Program-made: the position numbers and the translations under genes
Notes under the pieces: generated by a model
The model's database searches: none
Told to the model about the DNA's origin: nothing
What the model saw: only the letters and a program-made list of their open reading frames with translations
DNA from: Stratiolaelaps scimitus
Lineage: Eukaryota > Arthropoda > Arachnida > Mesostigmata > Laelapidae
NCBI GenBank assembly: GCA_019614645.1
Contig: JABWDB010000017.1
Location: forward strand, 1 to 64,000
Reading direction: 5' to 3'
DNA length: 64,000 nucleotides
In this document: one piece after another, positions 23,630-35,520 of the stretch
Layout of the letters: each line of letters opens with the position of its first letter
Position numbering within the stretch: position 1 is the stretch's first letter

Positions 23630-25242
23630 TCATTGCCTTGAACCAACCACATTGCACAAGCTGATGTAGGATCGTGAGCTGTCTTCAGATTCGCTCTCCA
23701 GTTCAGTGGAGTCGTCTCCTATTCTCCCAAGAATATTCATTCTCCATATTACCACCACGTAGTACAGGTATCCAATCAGCCATATTGCCATGAGAACAGA
23801 GGCGACAAGCAAAGGGTGAGCGGGCGTTTCTGCAATGGCAAACGCATTATACGCAAGCAGCCGTAACGAAAAGTCGGCGAGGTCCATAAACCAAAGGGGC
23901 AGAAGGACTGGACGGCAGCTAAAGAAAACAGAAGTGATCGAGAAATGGATTGAATCCTGCAGGCAGAGGCATAGACGAGTCATCCGACACTTATACACAT
24001 AAATGCGTGGGCATGATGGCTCTTCTACGAGTAGAGTATGTGGGATGGCGATTTGCAAAATTAGCATGATTACGAAAACGAACAATGGACATTGATACAT
24101 TGTGAAAACAAACAGGCCTAAGCGAGAGGCCACATTCAGAAGGACAAAGACGAACATCAGAAGTTTGTTTTTTACCTCCATTTGATCATACGGCGAAGCG
24201 TTCGATAGGTGGGTCACGCAGCCCCAGCAAATCGATATGAAGCTAAGTGTTGTAGCCGCCCAATTCAACGACAGAAAGCTGCCCATATGAAAATGTGAAG
24301 GCAGTAGTACATCGAGCTGAACGTACATAAGCAACACAAACTGGGGCAACGACTCTAGGAGAAATTCAGCACCGGACAAAATCTGACGTTTACTATCATT
24401 TTCTATCGAGCTATCCGTTATGTAGGTGACATACTGCAACCTCTCAGTATCATACTGAGAAGCCGAGATTTGCCGACCAGACCAAGCACAAAGAGTCGCC
24501 AGTTCGGGCTCGCTATCACGCAGTTGCCACCAGCGCTTGACTATAACGCAGGCCTTCAAAATTGGGAATATCGGCAGAACAGTGAACAGAAGGTATACCT
24601 TTGAGGAATGCCGGAAGAATATCCACCCATAAATAGCAGATACTAATCCGGCAGTATGCACGAATAACAGCGTGCTGGCTCCGACGAGTGGCTTTCCTGT
24701 GCGGAAATGCATGATGGCGCTAGCATAATCTGAGAGTATGTCGAAAGTACTGAGCAGTATGCCGAACATAATGATCATGTAGATGTTTGGGAAACAGCGA
24801 CGAACAATGTCTGTGATGCGAACAGACACCTGCTTAATCTGACTCCGAAGCTCTTGGAGTTGGCCATTCGATAGGGAAGCGTCTGGGGAATAGTCCAACA
24901 TCACTATGTTTAGTTCCGACAGAGCACCCTTCAACGAGTCATCGTAATTCATTGTAGTACTTTGAAATTCCCTTGAAATCTTGAGAATATCAACCGCGGA
25001 TTGTTTGAGCTGTTTGAAAGCGTCTTCCTTCTCGGAGATTTCTTCGTAGTATTGGTATGGACGCTCGTACCACTTAATAAGTTCGAGTGCTTCCGTGATG
25101 GCGCGTATTCCATCAATGGCTTCTGTGATCTCGGTTTTCTCCTCTGTTAATTCAGAGTCGTCTGCTGAGTCGAGCTGGTCAGTGTCCGCTTGGAACTTCC
25201 AAGGTCGACAGACACTTGGTCAATCGTGCCACCACTGCTCAT
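23630..25242 (-). CDS. XK-related membrane protein, copy 3, with N-terminal frameshift
   Basis: The frame from the first in-frame ATG (24952) codes 440 residues. It has FDILSDY, then the XKR hallmark ESLPQF and the usual hydrophobic segments, and ends in an acidic/Ser-rich tail. The same frame stays open upstream to a TGA at 25222-25220 and encodes sequence homologous to the paralogues' N-termini (LDSADDSELT matches LDSTDDSELP of copy 1; ILKISREF matches ILMISREF of copy 2). A good ATG (25242) lies in another frame and runs to TAA at 25149-25147. Joining the two needs a one-base deletion (or two-base insertion) in about 25219-25176 and gives roughly 537 residues, the length of the paralogues. 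It may be a recent pseudogene, a sequencing error, or a shorter protein starting at 24952. Confidence 0.82.
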
Positions 25243-27656
25243 TGTACAGCGCTTAGCGGAAAACTTCTATTATAATATAATAGTAACAACACAGATAAGC
25301 CAGAATGCTTCTTACGAATGCCTTCCCGTCCCGCAGAATGAGCGTATGGCACAATTGACGAGGCACGATTTCTCCATGTTCAAAGTTTGTCCTGGGGTCT
25401 TATAGTGAGTGACGAGTTTACTGAATTTGACAATCTCCAGCGTTGTATTCTTATACAATAACCGATACAGTGTTAGCTTCACACAGTTGGAATAATCTAT
25501 GCTTCACTCGCTGAGGGCACGCATTTGATGCCGGACGAAGGTGACAGTCACCTGTAAATTAAGTAAAGGTTGCTTCACACTTCACATGAATGTTTCAAAA
25601 GCGCAGGGGCGGTCATTTTTGCCAGCAAAATCAAACGTCTCTGTTTGGAGGCGTGGTCAATATTGAAACATCCCGCCAAGGCGCAGCCATAGAATGGAAA
25701 TACCAAAAGGATCGGCGTACAATAAGCCAATGTTAGTTGTCACTCACCTCAACAGTGTTGGCGACTCAGCGACAACTCCTCAGTAGCTGAGCGGATCGAA
25801 TGCATGATTGTCTCTGTAACTTCGTCATATAGCCATTGTTTAGGTGAGATGGAACGTTCAAGTGATACTAATTAATCTATTTGTGAACCAGTCGAGCTGA
25901 ACAGGCAAATAATGCATTCATCCTTCATACAAACAATTGGCTTGACAAAAAACGGAACCATACGTCAAAGACGAGTGTCTAGTCGACACGTTAATGATCC
26001 AAAGATTGACGTAAAGACTAAGATTAACCACTGTCCTTCATCACGGCTGACAGACTTTGCGTGGCCCGTTAGTAAAGTAAATCTTATTAAGCTGCGAAAC
26101 TCGGTACCGTAACTCTCTCCAGTATAAAGACAACACTGAGTGGAAACTATACTATAATTCGTTAATGCCTTCACCGATATCTTTTGCAGTTGTGTCCGTC
26201 GACTTTTGGAGCTGTTGATGCAAAATCTCATAAGAAATAAATAGGCTAATGAGATTGCTGAGTTCGTCGGCACTTGATGGTGACACCGAGACAGATATAT
26301 ATTAGCTGAGCCAACAAAAGATTACCTTCCACATTAGGTCGTATGTTCTACATTTTCATGCTTGAAGCAATGTACACATGTATCGTAAGTTGTAACGTTG
26401 ACCAAGACCGCTTCATTGTATCGAATTCATTGTGTGCTAAGCCCGACTGACAAAGTTGGATTTAACAACTGTGAAAGTTGAAATATTGCCGTCTGTCAAT
26501 GCGGAAACGCACCTCTAACGTTATTGCGCTGTCTATTTTTAATATACTAGAACATTGACAGGTGTTTCCTCGTTGGCTAAGACTTTATCAAGGATAATTT
26601 GCAGTGACACATCTGTGTAGCGGGGCCACCGTTATGATGTTGTGCTGTGCTGCAGGCACGAAGTCAAAGATGATTGCTTGGCAACAACCAATGCATCGGC
26701 AGCACAATGCATCAATGATGGCGAAATTAAACGCGCAGACACCCGGCACTGGACATATTGATATACTGCGATATCTGATTCAAACGAGTGGTTATATTTG
26801 AGGCGACGATGAACACGAGCAGCACAAACCTGTATCGTAAGTTGTTTCGACACTGGGCAGGCTCGGTAATCGGCCGTATAAAACGTGGTACGGCCGTACG
26901 AACGAAAGACGGGATTGCACGTCCCCAGCAGATCGTCTCTGAACCATTGCAGAAGGCCAGTTTAGAGACAGGATATGCGTCAGCGCGAAAAGGCTGAGGC
27001 ACGCCATCGAGTTGAATGGACACTAATAACAGAATCTAGGTCATCCACTCGCCAAAGTGTTCAGCAGTAATGAAACGTGTCCAGCAGAGATGATAGCGTT
27101 AGATTTTGATTCAGATCCCTTCTGTTAAAATGGACAGTGATCAGCCGTTCCGAAACAATTCGTGAGCATCACTAAAGGCAGCTGGGACAACCCAACCGCC
27201 GCCAGCACCAGCTACAAAATATTATATACTATAGCACATCTCGAATGCGGCCTTAGGTGACCACCAGCCGTTAATAATGGACCCCCAGACGTTAGCGATA
27301 AATCGGCTAAGTGGTATAGTGCTATATCTTGGATTCCTTTGGAGTTAAATTGCTCGTACAAGACCACGGTACACCAGAAAATAGCAGCCTGCAAATAATA
27401 TCATTCTAGAATCCACTGAAAATACCGTTCTTCGCGTGATGCCTGGACGCATTTCGTCTGTGTCGTAGCCACAAGAAGTACTAACTAGCGCCACCGGTAA
27501 GCAATCGACCGAATATGATTATTGTGCTGATGCTGAGAAAGAACTATCCGAAACGAGATGTCAAAGTGGCCTGACATGCGGAGTGATCTGTCGGGAACCA
27601 TTAGCATCCACGATTGCTGATCGTCAGGCAATCATTGTCATGTTTTTTGTTTACAG
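25243..27656. other. No gene supported
   Basis: Unique sequence upstream of XKR copy 3. Overlapping frames at 26788-27023 on both strands lack support. Nothing else recognised. Confidence 0.4.
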
Positions 27657-27758
27657 CGCTCTGCAAGGATTCTGTTTGTAGATAAAGATTTTGTGTCACT
27701 CGGGTGCAGCTTGTCTCACGTTTATCTAGTAGATCTCAATCAATCACTTGTAGAATGA
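27657..27758 (+). CDS. Possible terminal exon of an unidentified gene
   Basis: A strong acceptor (TGTTTTTTGTTTACAG, ending 27656) opens a 33-codon phase-0 frame (RSARILFVDKDFVSLGCSLS...) to TGA 27756-27758. An AATAAA follows about 110 bases later (about 27867). No upstream exon was found, and a 34-codon open frame can occur by chance. Confidence 0.25.
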   Translation, partial: RSARILFVDKDFVSLGCSLSHVYLVDLNQSLVE

Positions 27759-30700
27759 CGAGAGCAATCGCTCCTGCGTGGCAGACATATGCCAATTTGG
27801 TGGCAGTATAGCGTTGCGCGGTTTATACGATGATTCGGCGAACGGTGCTGCCGATATTTGTCCAGCTAATAAACGAAGATAACAAACCAAGGCGGGTGTT
27901 TGCCTTTGCCATTACCAAGTTTATGTTAGATTAAAAGCATTGTAACGTCATGATACGTATGTTTACGCAATATAACATTGTGGCATATAACACATTCTGA
28001 GATATTATATTGGCAGAAATAAAGGCAAATAAGCAGATAGGAGACAATCCTAGTTCACGCCTCTCTAACAGTGCCCATTCGTTAACTAGGTTGAACTCTC
28101 AGGTATTTTACGTTATCCTAAGTAGCCTGGCAGAGTGATGTGCAGAGGTGAAAAAGTTTAATTCTCCGACGACAATGCGGAAAAAATACGACGAAATCGT
28201 ATTTTTTTCACAAACAAGAGAATGTTTCGTTTCCAATTAGCAGCACTTCTAAAGGTCGTCGCACGCCTGTGTACGCATTTGTTCCGTGGAAAAAAAGGCT
28301 TTTGAACTGAAGTTCGACAACGAGTCTTGCGCCACATCTCCTTTCAGTAGCGGTTGGGAAATTTAGACTTGAACAGATCCAACCGAGGTGAGTCTCCAGC
28401 TGGTGCATAATTCAGCTGCACCGTGTGCCCTTTCATAAGAACAATGTCAAGACAATTCAGCATACAGCTCGTCGTCGCTCAGTCAGGCAATTATCTCCGA
28501 GCTGTCTTTGTGCATTAGCAAAGACTCTGGACACTGGCTGTTGTAACATGAAGTAAAACGTATAATTTAATGTTATTGATACTATTATTCACTAGGGAAA
28601 AAATTAATTTCATATAGTCATAATGTCCAGCTTGATGTTCGCCGCGCCTCAAGAACAGCGCCGGTTGTGAGCGCCTTCGACTAGAACAAGTTCTACTAGA
28701 AACTCACGATTTGGCCCTGGAGCTTTGAACTGGGGAACAAATATGGTGAGTGCTACAGCGGCGTCAACGATCGATTTAGCATGGAATTGGGCCAGTCCTG
28801 GATATGGCATGGACGATTTCTAATTATGGTATCCCCATCAGAGAAAAACATGCCTACAATAAATCCATTCATTGGTTTTTAAAGCTATGACCACAGCTGC
28901 TCCACTTGAAAGCCCTCTCATCATTAGCCACAGACACTCATAGAAAATATCTAACCTTAATTGACAGTGGTTGATTTTCGACCTAATTTTTCCGTATTCA
29001 CATTGGTCGTCTAAATGGCTCTTACAGAAGAGATTCTGTCCATTAAAAGCTCTTCGGTGAGCGCTTAACCAATACGTTTGTATCGACCCATAGTTTACAC
29101 TGTTAGGTATCTTCAAATTCAATCTGCTTTCCCACTGATTTTAATGCCTCATACAAACAACAAGGGGAGCGCTGTCATAGTTTTACGTCAAACAAACTAA
29201 TCCCCCACTCGGGACGATGGTGGATTGCATGGAGCGTATGGATGAAGTTCAATAATCGGCTCCTCGTGGCTTGATCTGTCCACAGCTTCCTTCTAACTTT
29301 ATTAGCAAATCGGCAAGTACGATATCATTCGTGCGTGCCATGTGGTATGCAAACCGGAGATCTCATAATTCGAAGCCCCCGGGTTGCAACTACGCTAGCC
29401 CGGTAGACTTTTTTTTCCAGCTGACCCTCAGCTGTTCCCCTATCTGACAGGCCTCAGCTGAGGGTCGGTAGACTTGGACCGAGTTTAGTCGGATTGAATT
29501 GGCTCCCGTCTCAAATCTCTCTCTCTCTATATATATATGTATACATTTCTCCGCTACCGATAAGCTAACTACGAAGAAATTCTACTGTGGAAGCATGATC
29601 GTTACAATACCAGAGTTGTAGACCGCCAGCAGAGCCCGCGAGGGATCGCTAACATAGCTTATGTCACTAATACATATTATTGCAACGAATTAGTTTTGCT
29701 TCCGAACTACACACGCCATGCTTTGCGTTTCCGTAATTTATGACCTTAACCACGACGCCATTGTAAATTTTGCATTGCGAAAACATTGGCCTCATATTAT
29801 AGTATGAGGCATGCACAATCAGAATGAATCGGGAAATGTCTGATATGTTTGACAGCACTGTATCAGCTCGACTCTCAATTCTTATTGGGAGACTAAGCAA
29901 ATATTGACGGTTTGAAAGATAACCTTCCGATTCTTTTTTCCTTGCATATTTTCGTGTAGATATATTTTTATGCAGAATCAAGTGCTTCATGACAAGGAGG
30001 ACGAAGAATAATATACCTCAATATTTCTTTTCGGAGGACGTTAAAATCATGAAACGCAGGTTAAGCTAAGAATAACATTTGCCACTCGCTAATAGTGCTT
30101 CTTCTGAGCTATGTCTCTTTCTCTTTAAAATTTACTCTATCATCTAGATAAGTGCTCACAAAGAATCTACATATATCATAGCATCTTTGTGTACTATGAA
30201 AGGCCGAGGCGGATGGTACGAGTTTCGCGTTCGTTTGACGACCAGGGCATTCTGATTTCAGTGAATAGCTTCAGCTCTGCCATAGCAAAAAGATCGGCAC
30301 TCGAATTCGGTATATCATTTTTGTTCCATAGTGCAAATGCAAATGAAATCCTCGATTACGAAACGCTCCCAAGAAAGGATTCCTCTCCTGCGGCACCAAA
30401 CAGCTTTTTAACGAAAATTAGAGGACGCAACGATCGTTTGTCCTGTCCTTAGGAGACATTCGGTGGTCAATTACTGAGATTATTGCAATGCTAATTTGTG
30501 CCGTTGAATTCAAGACGCGGTCATTCGGCCTTGAGCCGACGAAGCAGGACGTATTTCGCGGAAGTGAACAGAAAGGAAGTTCGTCCTTCGTATCTATAAC
30601 TAAAGCATATTGCATACGCGTTCAACTGAGCGTAAAGCCTCAGCGAGCCTAGCCCGACAAAGCCCGCAGGTCACTGGGTACTGGAGATCGCTGGATGCCC

Positions 30701-32440
30701 CAAAGTTGGTGCAAGGAAGCGTGATACATAGCAAGAACGCACCATCTTCTTGAAATTCCCGCCAGCAGTGTCATAGTTCCGGCATATCATCACAAATAGA
30801 AATTCTATGTAGCTTGAAACACAGCGAGAGCTAACAAAATCGTGACCATTCACGATCGTTGTATAACGACTCCGCGCGTTTCGCAGAAGAGGTCACAATG
30901 GCGAGTAGATGAATACGAACACGGACCGAGGGGTAAACAGTGCCACGTCTCATTACTCATTTGGGTCATTCGAGACCACTTCACTAAATTCAAGCCAGAC
31001 TACTCTCTGAGATGGAGGGCTACGACACAAGAGGATGCGTGTCTGCGGCCTTGAGCTGTTTTTCATATTTTCCCTCCTCTTCTAATCATTTTACTAGAAT
31101 GCGACTAATTGCTTTGACTTGTTGTAGACCATCCCATTAACTTATTAAGCGAATGTGACCAACGCATCTTAAATGAGGACACTGTTCCTCAGAAACCTCC
31201 TGTCACACATTCCGATTAATTTTGACGTTGGCTGGAAGCCGATCCGTTTTATGCCTAAAACCTGCAGAATATCACGTTTTTCCATGTTCTAATCTGTCGG
31301 AAAGTGTTACCCTCAAACAGGGGGAATGAGCTGTCAACATATGAGGTCCAGCCTGTTTGCTGGAACTTGGACACATGTATTGTACTAACTGATGGTTGTA
31401 CGGAACTGCAGTTTATACAACATTGTGTTTTAGGAAGAACAACGATACTTGTTGTATTCATGATTATGGTGTCACAGTATCACGGTATCGCAGTCCTGTA
31501 TTATTCACATTGTTTATTTATTGTGTGTTTTTGAATATAGTCATTCACATAGTTTATTTATAAATGTATAAATTTTCCGGGCTGACTTACAGCCAACATT
31601 TAAAGTCCACCGTACTGCTTTCGGCACATAAGTTATTTAATGTGTGTTTTAAGATATTTATTCACATAGGTTATGTATTGTGTTTTTTTAATATATGTAT
31701 ACATTCAAGTATTAATTCCCATTGCATCGTTGTGATATGTTTTCGAACGAGCCCAGAGAAACGGTAGCGCTAGGTCACACCCCTTTGACTAATTTCGTCT
31801 ACTGACGAGTATCGCAAACTATCGCGGTAGGACGGCGATTAGAGCGGCCGACGGCGACGGAGAGAGAGAAGAAGATTTCCTACGAAATTATGCCTTTCTA
31901 CAACTTAAACGCAAGCAGGGCAAGCATACTGTATCTTCTATTGATCGAGAGTAGTCTGTCAGAGGTAAATAAGTCATCTAGAGGAACTCCGAAGATTCTG
32001 CCAAAAATTGCGCTGAGAGCATGGTTCTCGATTATTCGGGCCCTACGAACTATTCTTAGATAGCATCCCCCGCTAATTGGAAGCACAAACACCGGGAGCA
32101 ACGGCGCCTAAAAGACCAGTAGGAGACTTCTACTGGGAATAACAATTTCTTCAAGTATACTCAGGGCCACAATGATAGGATAGCACTTACGTGCCCGAGC
32201 TGCCATGTGCATTTGCCATTTCGATGGCTTGTACAGGTATCGCACCTAGCATTTGGCAGTCTGGGACAACACAAGCTGAGATCCACCGAGTGTAACCTGT
32301 TTCAACTCTATGGTTCTCGAAGGGGTATGGAGCTAACGACATTGACAACTTTGACGGTCTGCTATTTTTCGGGGAGGTAAGATGTGAACCAATTGTTGGA
32401 ACAAATTGAACCAATCTTACCGGAGAGGTAAGATTCCTCA
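27759..32440. other. No gene supported
   Basis: About 4.7 kb with only short frames. A local inverted repeat AGCTGAGGG / CCCTCAGCT lies at about 29420-29465, and CT/TA runs at 29517-29540. Nothing resembling a conserved domain was seen on either strand. Confidence 0.45.
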
Positions 32441-32449
32441 TCCCGAAAG

Positions 32450-33120
32450 GGAGCCTACCGTCTCCTGGCCATATCAGCCAAAAGAATCGAGGCCATCATT
32501 GACCAGCGTTTGCTAGCCTATGCGGAAGACAACGATGCTTCATCCGACAATTGAGGTGGTTCAGGAGGAGACGTCTTGGTGCTGGTGAGCTCTATGCTCT
32601 GGGACTTAAAGTCTGATAAAAGACGAGTGATATGGAAGGGTTCGTTAGAAAGCGTTACGATGAGCAAATGGCAATATAAATGGCAAGCTATTGCGAGGAA
32701 TCAGCCGAGCGCCACACTTAGGGATAATATATCGTTTACCCAAAGTGGACTGACCGACCAAGAGTGTTTTGGCGTATCTCTTCATCCAGTTCCATACCGA
32801 ACTCGGTGATTTTCAGAGCTACCTCTTCAGTATCTGGCAAAGCCACAGCAGATATATGCGTCCACTGTAGAGAAGATCTTGATGACGGCACCATATATTC
32901 ACTAACCCAGGTGCCAGGTATAGAATACGGTAGGAATACCTATGCGAACGTCAGACTTAAAGGAACTCTAAATGAGAACGTGAGAGGCCTAGTTGACCAC
33001 ATATATGAATCGAGAAAAAGTGGTACCGAAGAGAACATCTGGAGAGATCGAATCATCATGAGAAGGGAAAGAAGAGAAACCCTGGTAAAGAAAGACAGGC
33101 TAGAAAGGAGAAGACCAACG
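32450..33120 (+). mobile_element. R1/Jockey-like LINE 3' remnant with internal deletion
   Basis: The block 32459-32560 reads RLLAISAKRIEAIIDQRLL and, after a stop, GG(S/F)..., as in the RT finger region (..rieriiddqQGGFRrgR). From 32600 the post-RT region follows: FTQSGLTDQECFGV, then ADICVHCREDLDDGTIYSL and GLVDHIYES..., the order seen in R1-clade C-termini (a CxxC motif after an LTgHGcF block). The RT palm is missing and the frame shifts at about 32770. Confidence 0.65.
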
Positions 33121-34900
33121 TGACTCTTAGAATCAACGGACGCAAACGACTATCTGTTCGTGAGACCGCACAGGCTGATCAGTCAGGTTCAGAACTATGA
33201 CGAAACGGGCGGTGTTGTGTCAAGGTCGGGTTCGCAGGAAGCAAGGAGGGTCACTTCCTGCTCTGTGGGTCAAAATGCGTCTGGTGACATGGGGAACTCG
33301 ACCGGAAGTCACGGCCAATTGTTTCGATCAACACTCACCACTTCTCCTGTTAGCCCGGAGCACGTTCAAAGAAAATCCGGGCTGGCAGAGAATGAAGGTT
33401 TAGGAGAAGAACTTGAGCCTAGCGCGAATGGATCTCGGCGAACCGAGGCCAGCCGGGGGCAAGTCGCATATGCTGACGGTTACTCATTTCATCGCCAATC
33501 CAATAGCGATGGTGCGTAAAAGAAATCTTCGTAAAAGCTCTATAAAACGAATTTCTTGCAAGCCGCAGAGCCTACCTGTACATCCAAAGACCAGAGAAGT
33601 ATGTTGCTTTGGAATGCGGTGTGCTCACCATATAAGGTAACAATGTTGATTCCTCTCTCTCTCTCTCTCTCTCTCTCTTTTCTCAAGTCACATCTTCTAG
33701 GCCATACCCAACTGGGAAAAACGCGATGGGTTGAAGGTCAAGTTCGGTTACTATTATTATTATTCATGGCGCGAAGTGCTTTCCAGCGGCCACTTCACTC
33801 CCGAGCGAGCAACCCGGGGCCTCCATTCTCAATGATGGTAATACTACGTGTGCGGACAGCATTCTTATCGTCGATAATTCTCAACCACGCTGGATTATTG
33901 ACAGCAAAAGCGCGCCCTCTGCGGTCTATGGTTGTATGAAGGTCTGACACATCCTTTAACACGGACGATCACGATCGGGAAACAAAGAACGTAAAAGAAA
34001 AATGTTCGCAGGTGACCTTTCACCTCGCCGCTCGTAATCATATTTAGCAGGTGGATATGATAGATCGTTTTCGCTGATCCACTCTTTAGAGTGTGTTCAT
34101 TGTAACACTTGTGACGGTGACCCCACAAGCGAGAAAGGATTCTTTCGAGATCGTTTTTCTATATCAGTTATCGCGCATTGAAACGATGCTTTCAGAGGAT
34201 GACAGTTGATTAATATCGATGCGCATTTTTGTTAGTATCCTCATATTGTTTCTTAGTAATGCGCGGACAGAAAGCCGTTATGCTGCTTCCAGTGTTCATC
34301 CAGGCTCACGATCGCTGAAAACGGCCCATAACCGCTCCAAAAGCAAAGACAACTAATAGCCCTAAAGTGGTACCCTAGTTAAGAAATATTGTTTGAGTGC
34401 ATTCGGATAGAGGCGTTTTGGCCTCGACTAAATTAACTATTTTTGTTCGAACATGTCTCGTTTTGATAGCATCCTGTAGTAAACTATGATGTTATATAAT
34501 ACTATTATGTAATATATCCATTCGATGTCCTCTCTACCACTATATATATATATATATAACCTGTTCGGCTCTCGTTTAGGTGGTTGGCGTTTATCGAATG
34601 GACGCAGTGCCTAGAAACACGAAGAGATCGGCAAAAAAAGAATGAACTAGTTAACACCCGACAATGAAAATCGTAAAGAGTCTCACAGTCAACATTGAAA
34701 ACGCGGCTGCACAATCTAGAATGCTAGCACAACAAGACGCATATTTTCACGCATAGATTCGACCTAATGCGAAAACACTACATACTCAAACGATAAGCAA
34801 ACAGCACAATAGGCCCATAACGACCATACTGGTCAGTTATCACCGACATCGTGTCGACGACAACGGAGGTGATGATAACTATAGTAATACTACTAATATT
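33121..34900. other. No gene supported; possible LINE 3' flank and microsatellite
   Basis: A plus frame 33160-33519 may be the 3' continuation of the LINE. A (CT)n tract lies at 33651-33679 and a TA tract near 34540-34558. No other signals. Confidence 0.4.
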
Positions 34901-34909
34901 AATAGTAAT

Positions 34910-35520
34910 AATAATTAGCGTTAATTGAGCGACCGCGGAGGGCGAGCGTCGGCGTTCGCCGTCGCTTGTATTGTTTCTGTTGTTCGACTTAATTAACTCT
35001 CTGGCTGCCGCGTTAATGACGTCGGCGATGTCGACGGCGCGCGCTTGCTCGCTCGCTAGTCAATGAGCTGGCTCGTGTCTCGCGACTGCTGTCGTCGTGG
35101 GCTCGCAGGCTCCGACGGCGGGTGGTAGTGTCGTCGCGACGCCAAACGGACCTCGGAGCACGGCGTAGTTGTCGTCACAAATGGAGTCGGAGGGCTCACC
35201 CGGTGACTTCGGTCTGTGCAGCGCCGGCGGCAACATCGTCAGAGTTAGCAGCAAAATCAGCACGTGCGCGTTTTGGAGAAAACGGAAACAACAACACTAT
35301 GGAACGAGAGGGAGCTGAGGGAAGACCAGGCCAACGAAGCGGTCGCCAGCTGTCTCCGAGGCCTCTGCTGGTACTTCTGTTGCTGTCCACCGAGCAATCG
35401 GATGGACAAGGGCCGGCCGACTTTTGTCTCGCGGATGCGGGGCAATTCGCTCGCCGGCGGATGACGGTCGCGCCGAACGAACACGTTCCCGGAATGGACA
35501 CAGTGATCTGAATGAAGGCG
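34910..35520. promoter_or_regulatory. GC- and CpG-rich block, possible promoter/5' exon
   Basis: A sharp rise in GC and CpG (repeated GCTCGCTCG, CGACGGCG) relative to the flanks. Long frames on both strands here come from base composition. It is compatible with a promoter or 5' UTR of a gene whose remaining exons are not identified. Confidence 0.3.
35181..35318 (+). CDS. Small open frame in the GC-rich block (45 aa)
   Basis: An ATG at 35181 opens a frame beginning MESEGSPGDFGLCSAGGN and ending at TGA 35316-35318. Its acidic start followed by a basic cluster (WRKRKQ) resembles a cytoplasmic N-terminus, but no family is recognised and other frames over the same DNA are also open. Confidence 0.2.
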   Translation: MESEGSPGDFGLCSAGGNIVRVSSKISTCAFWRKRKQQHYGTRGS

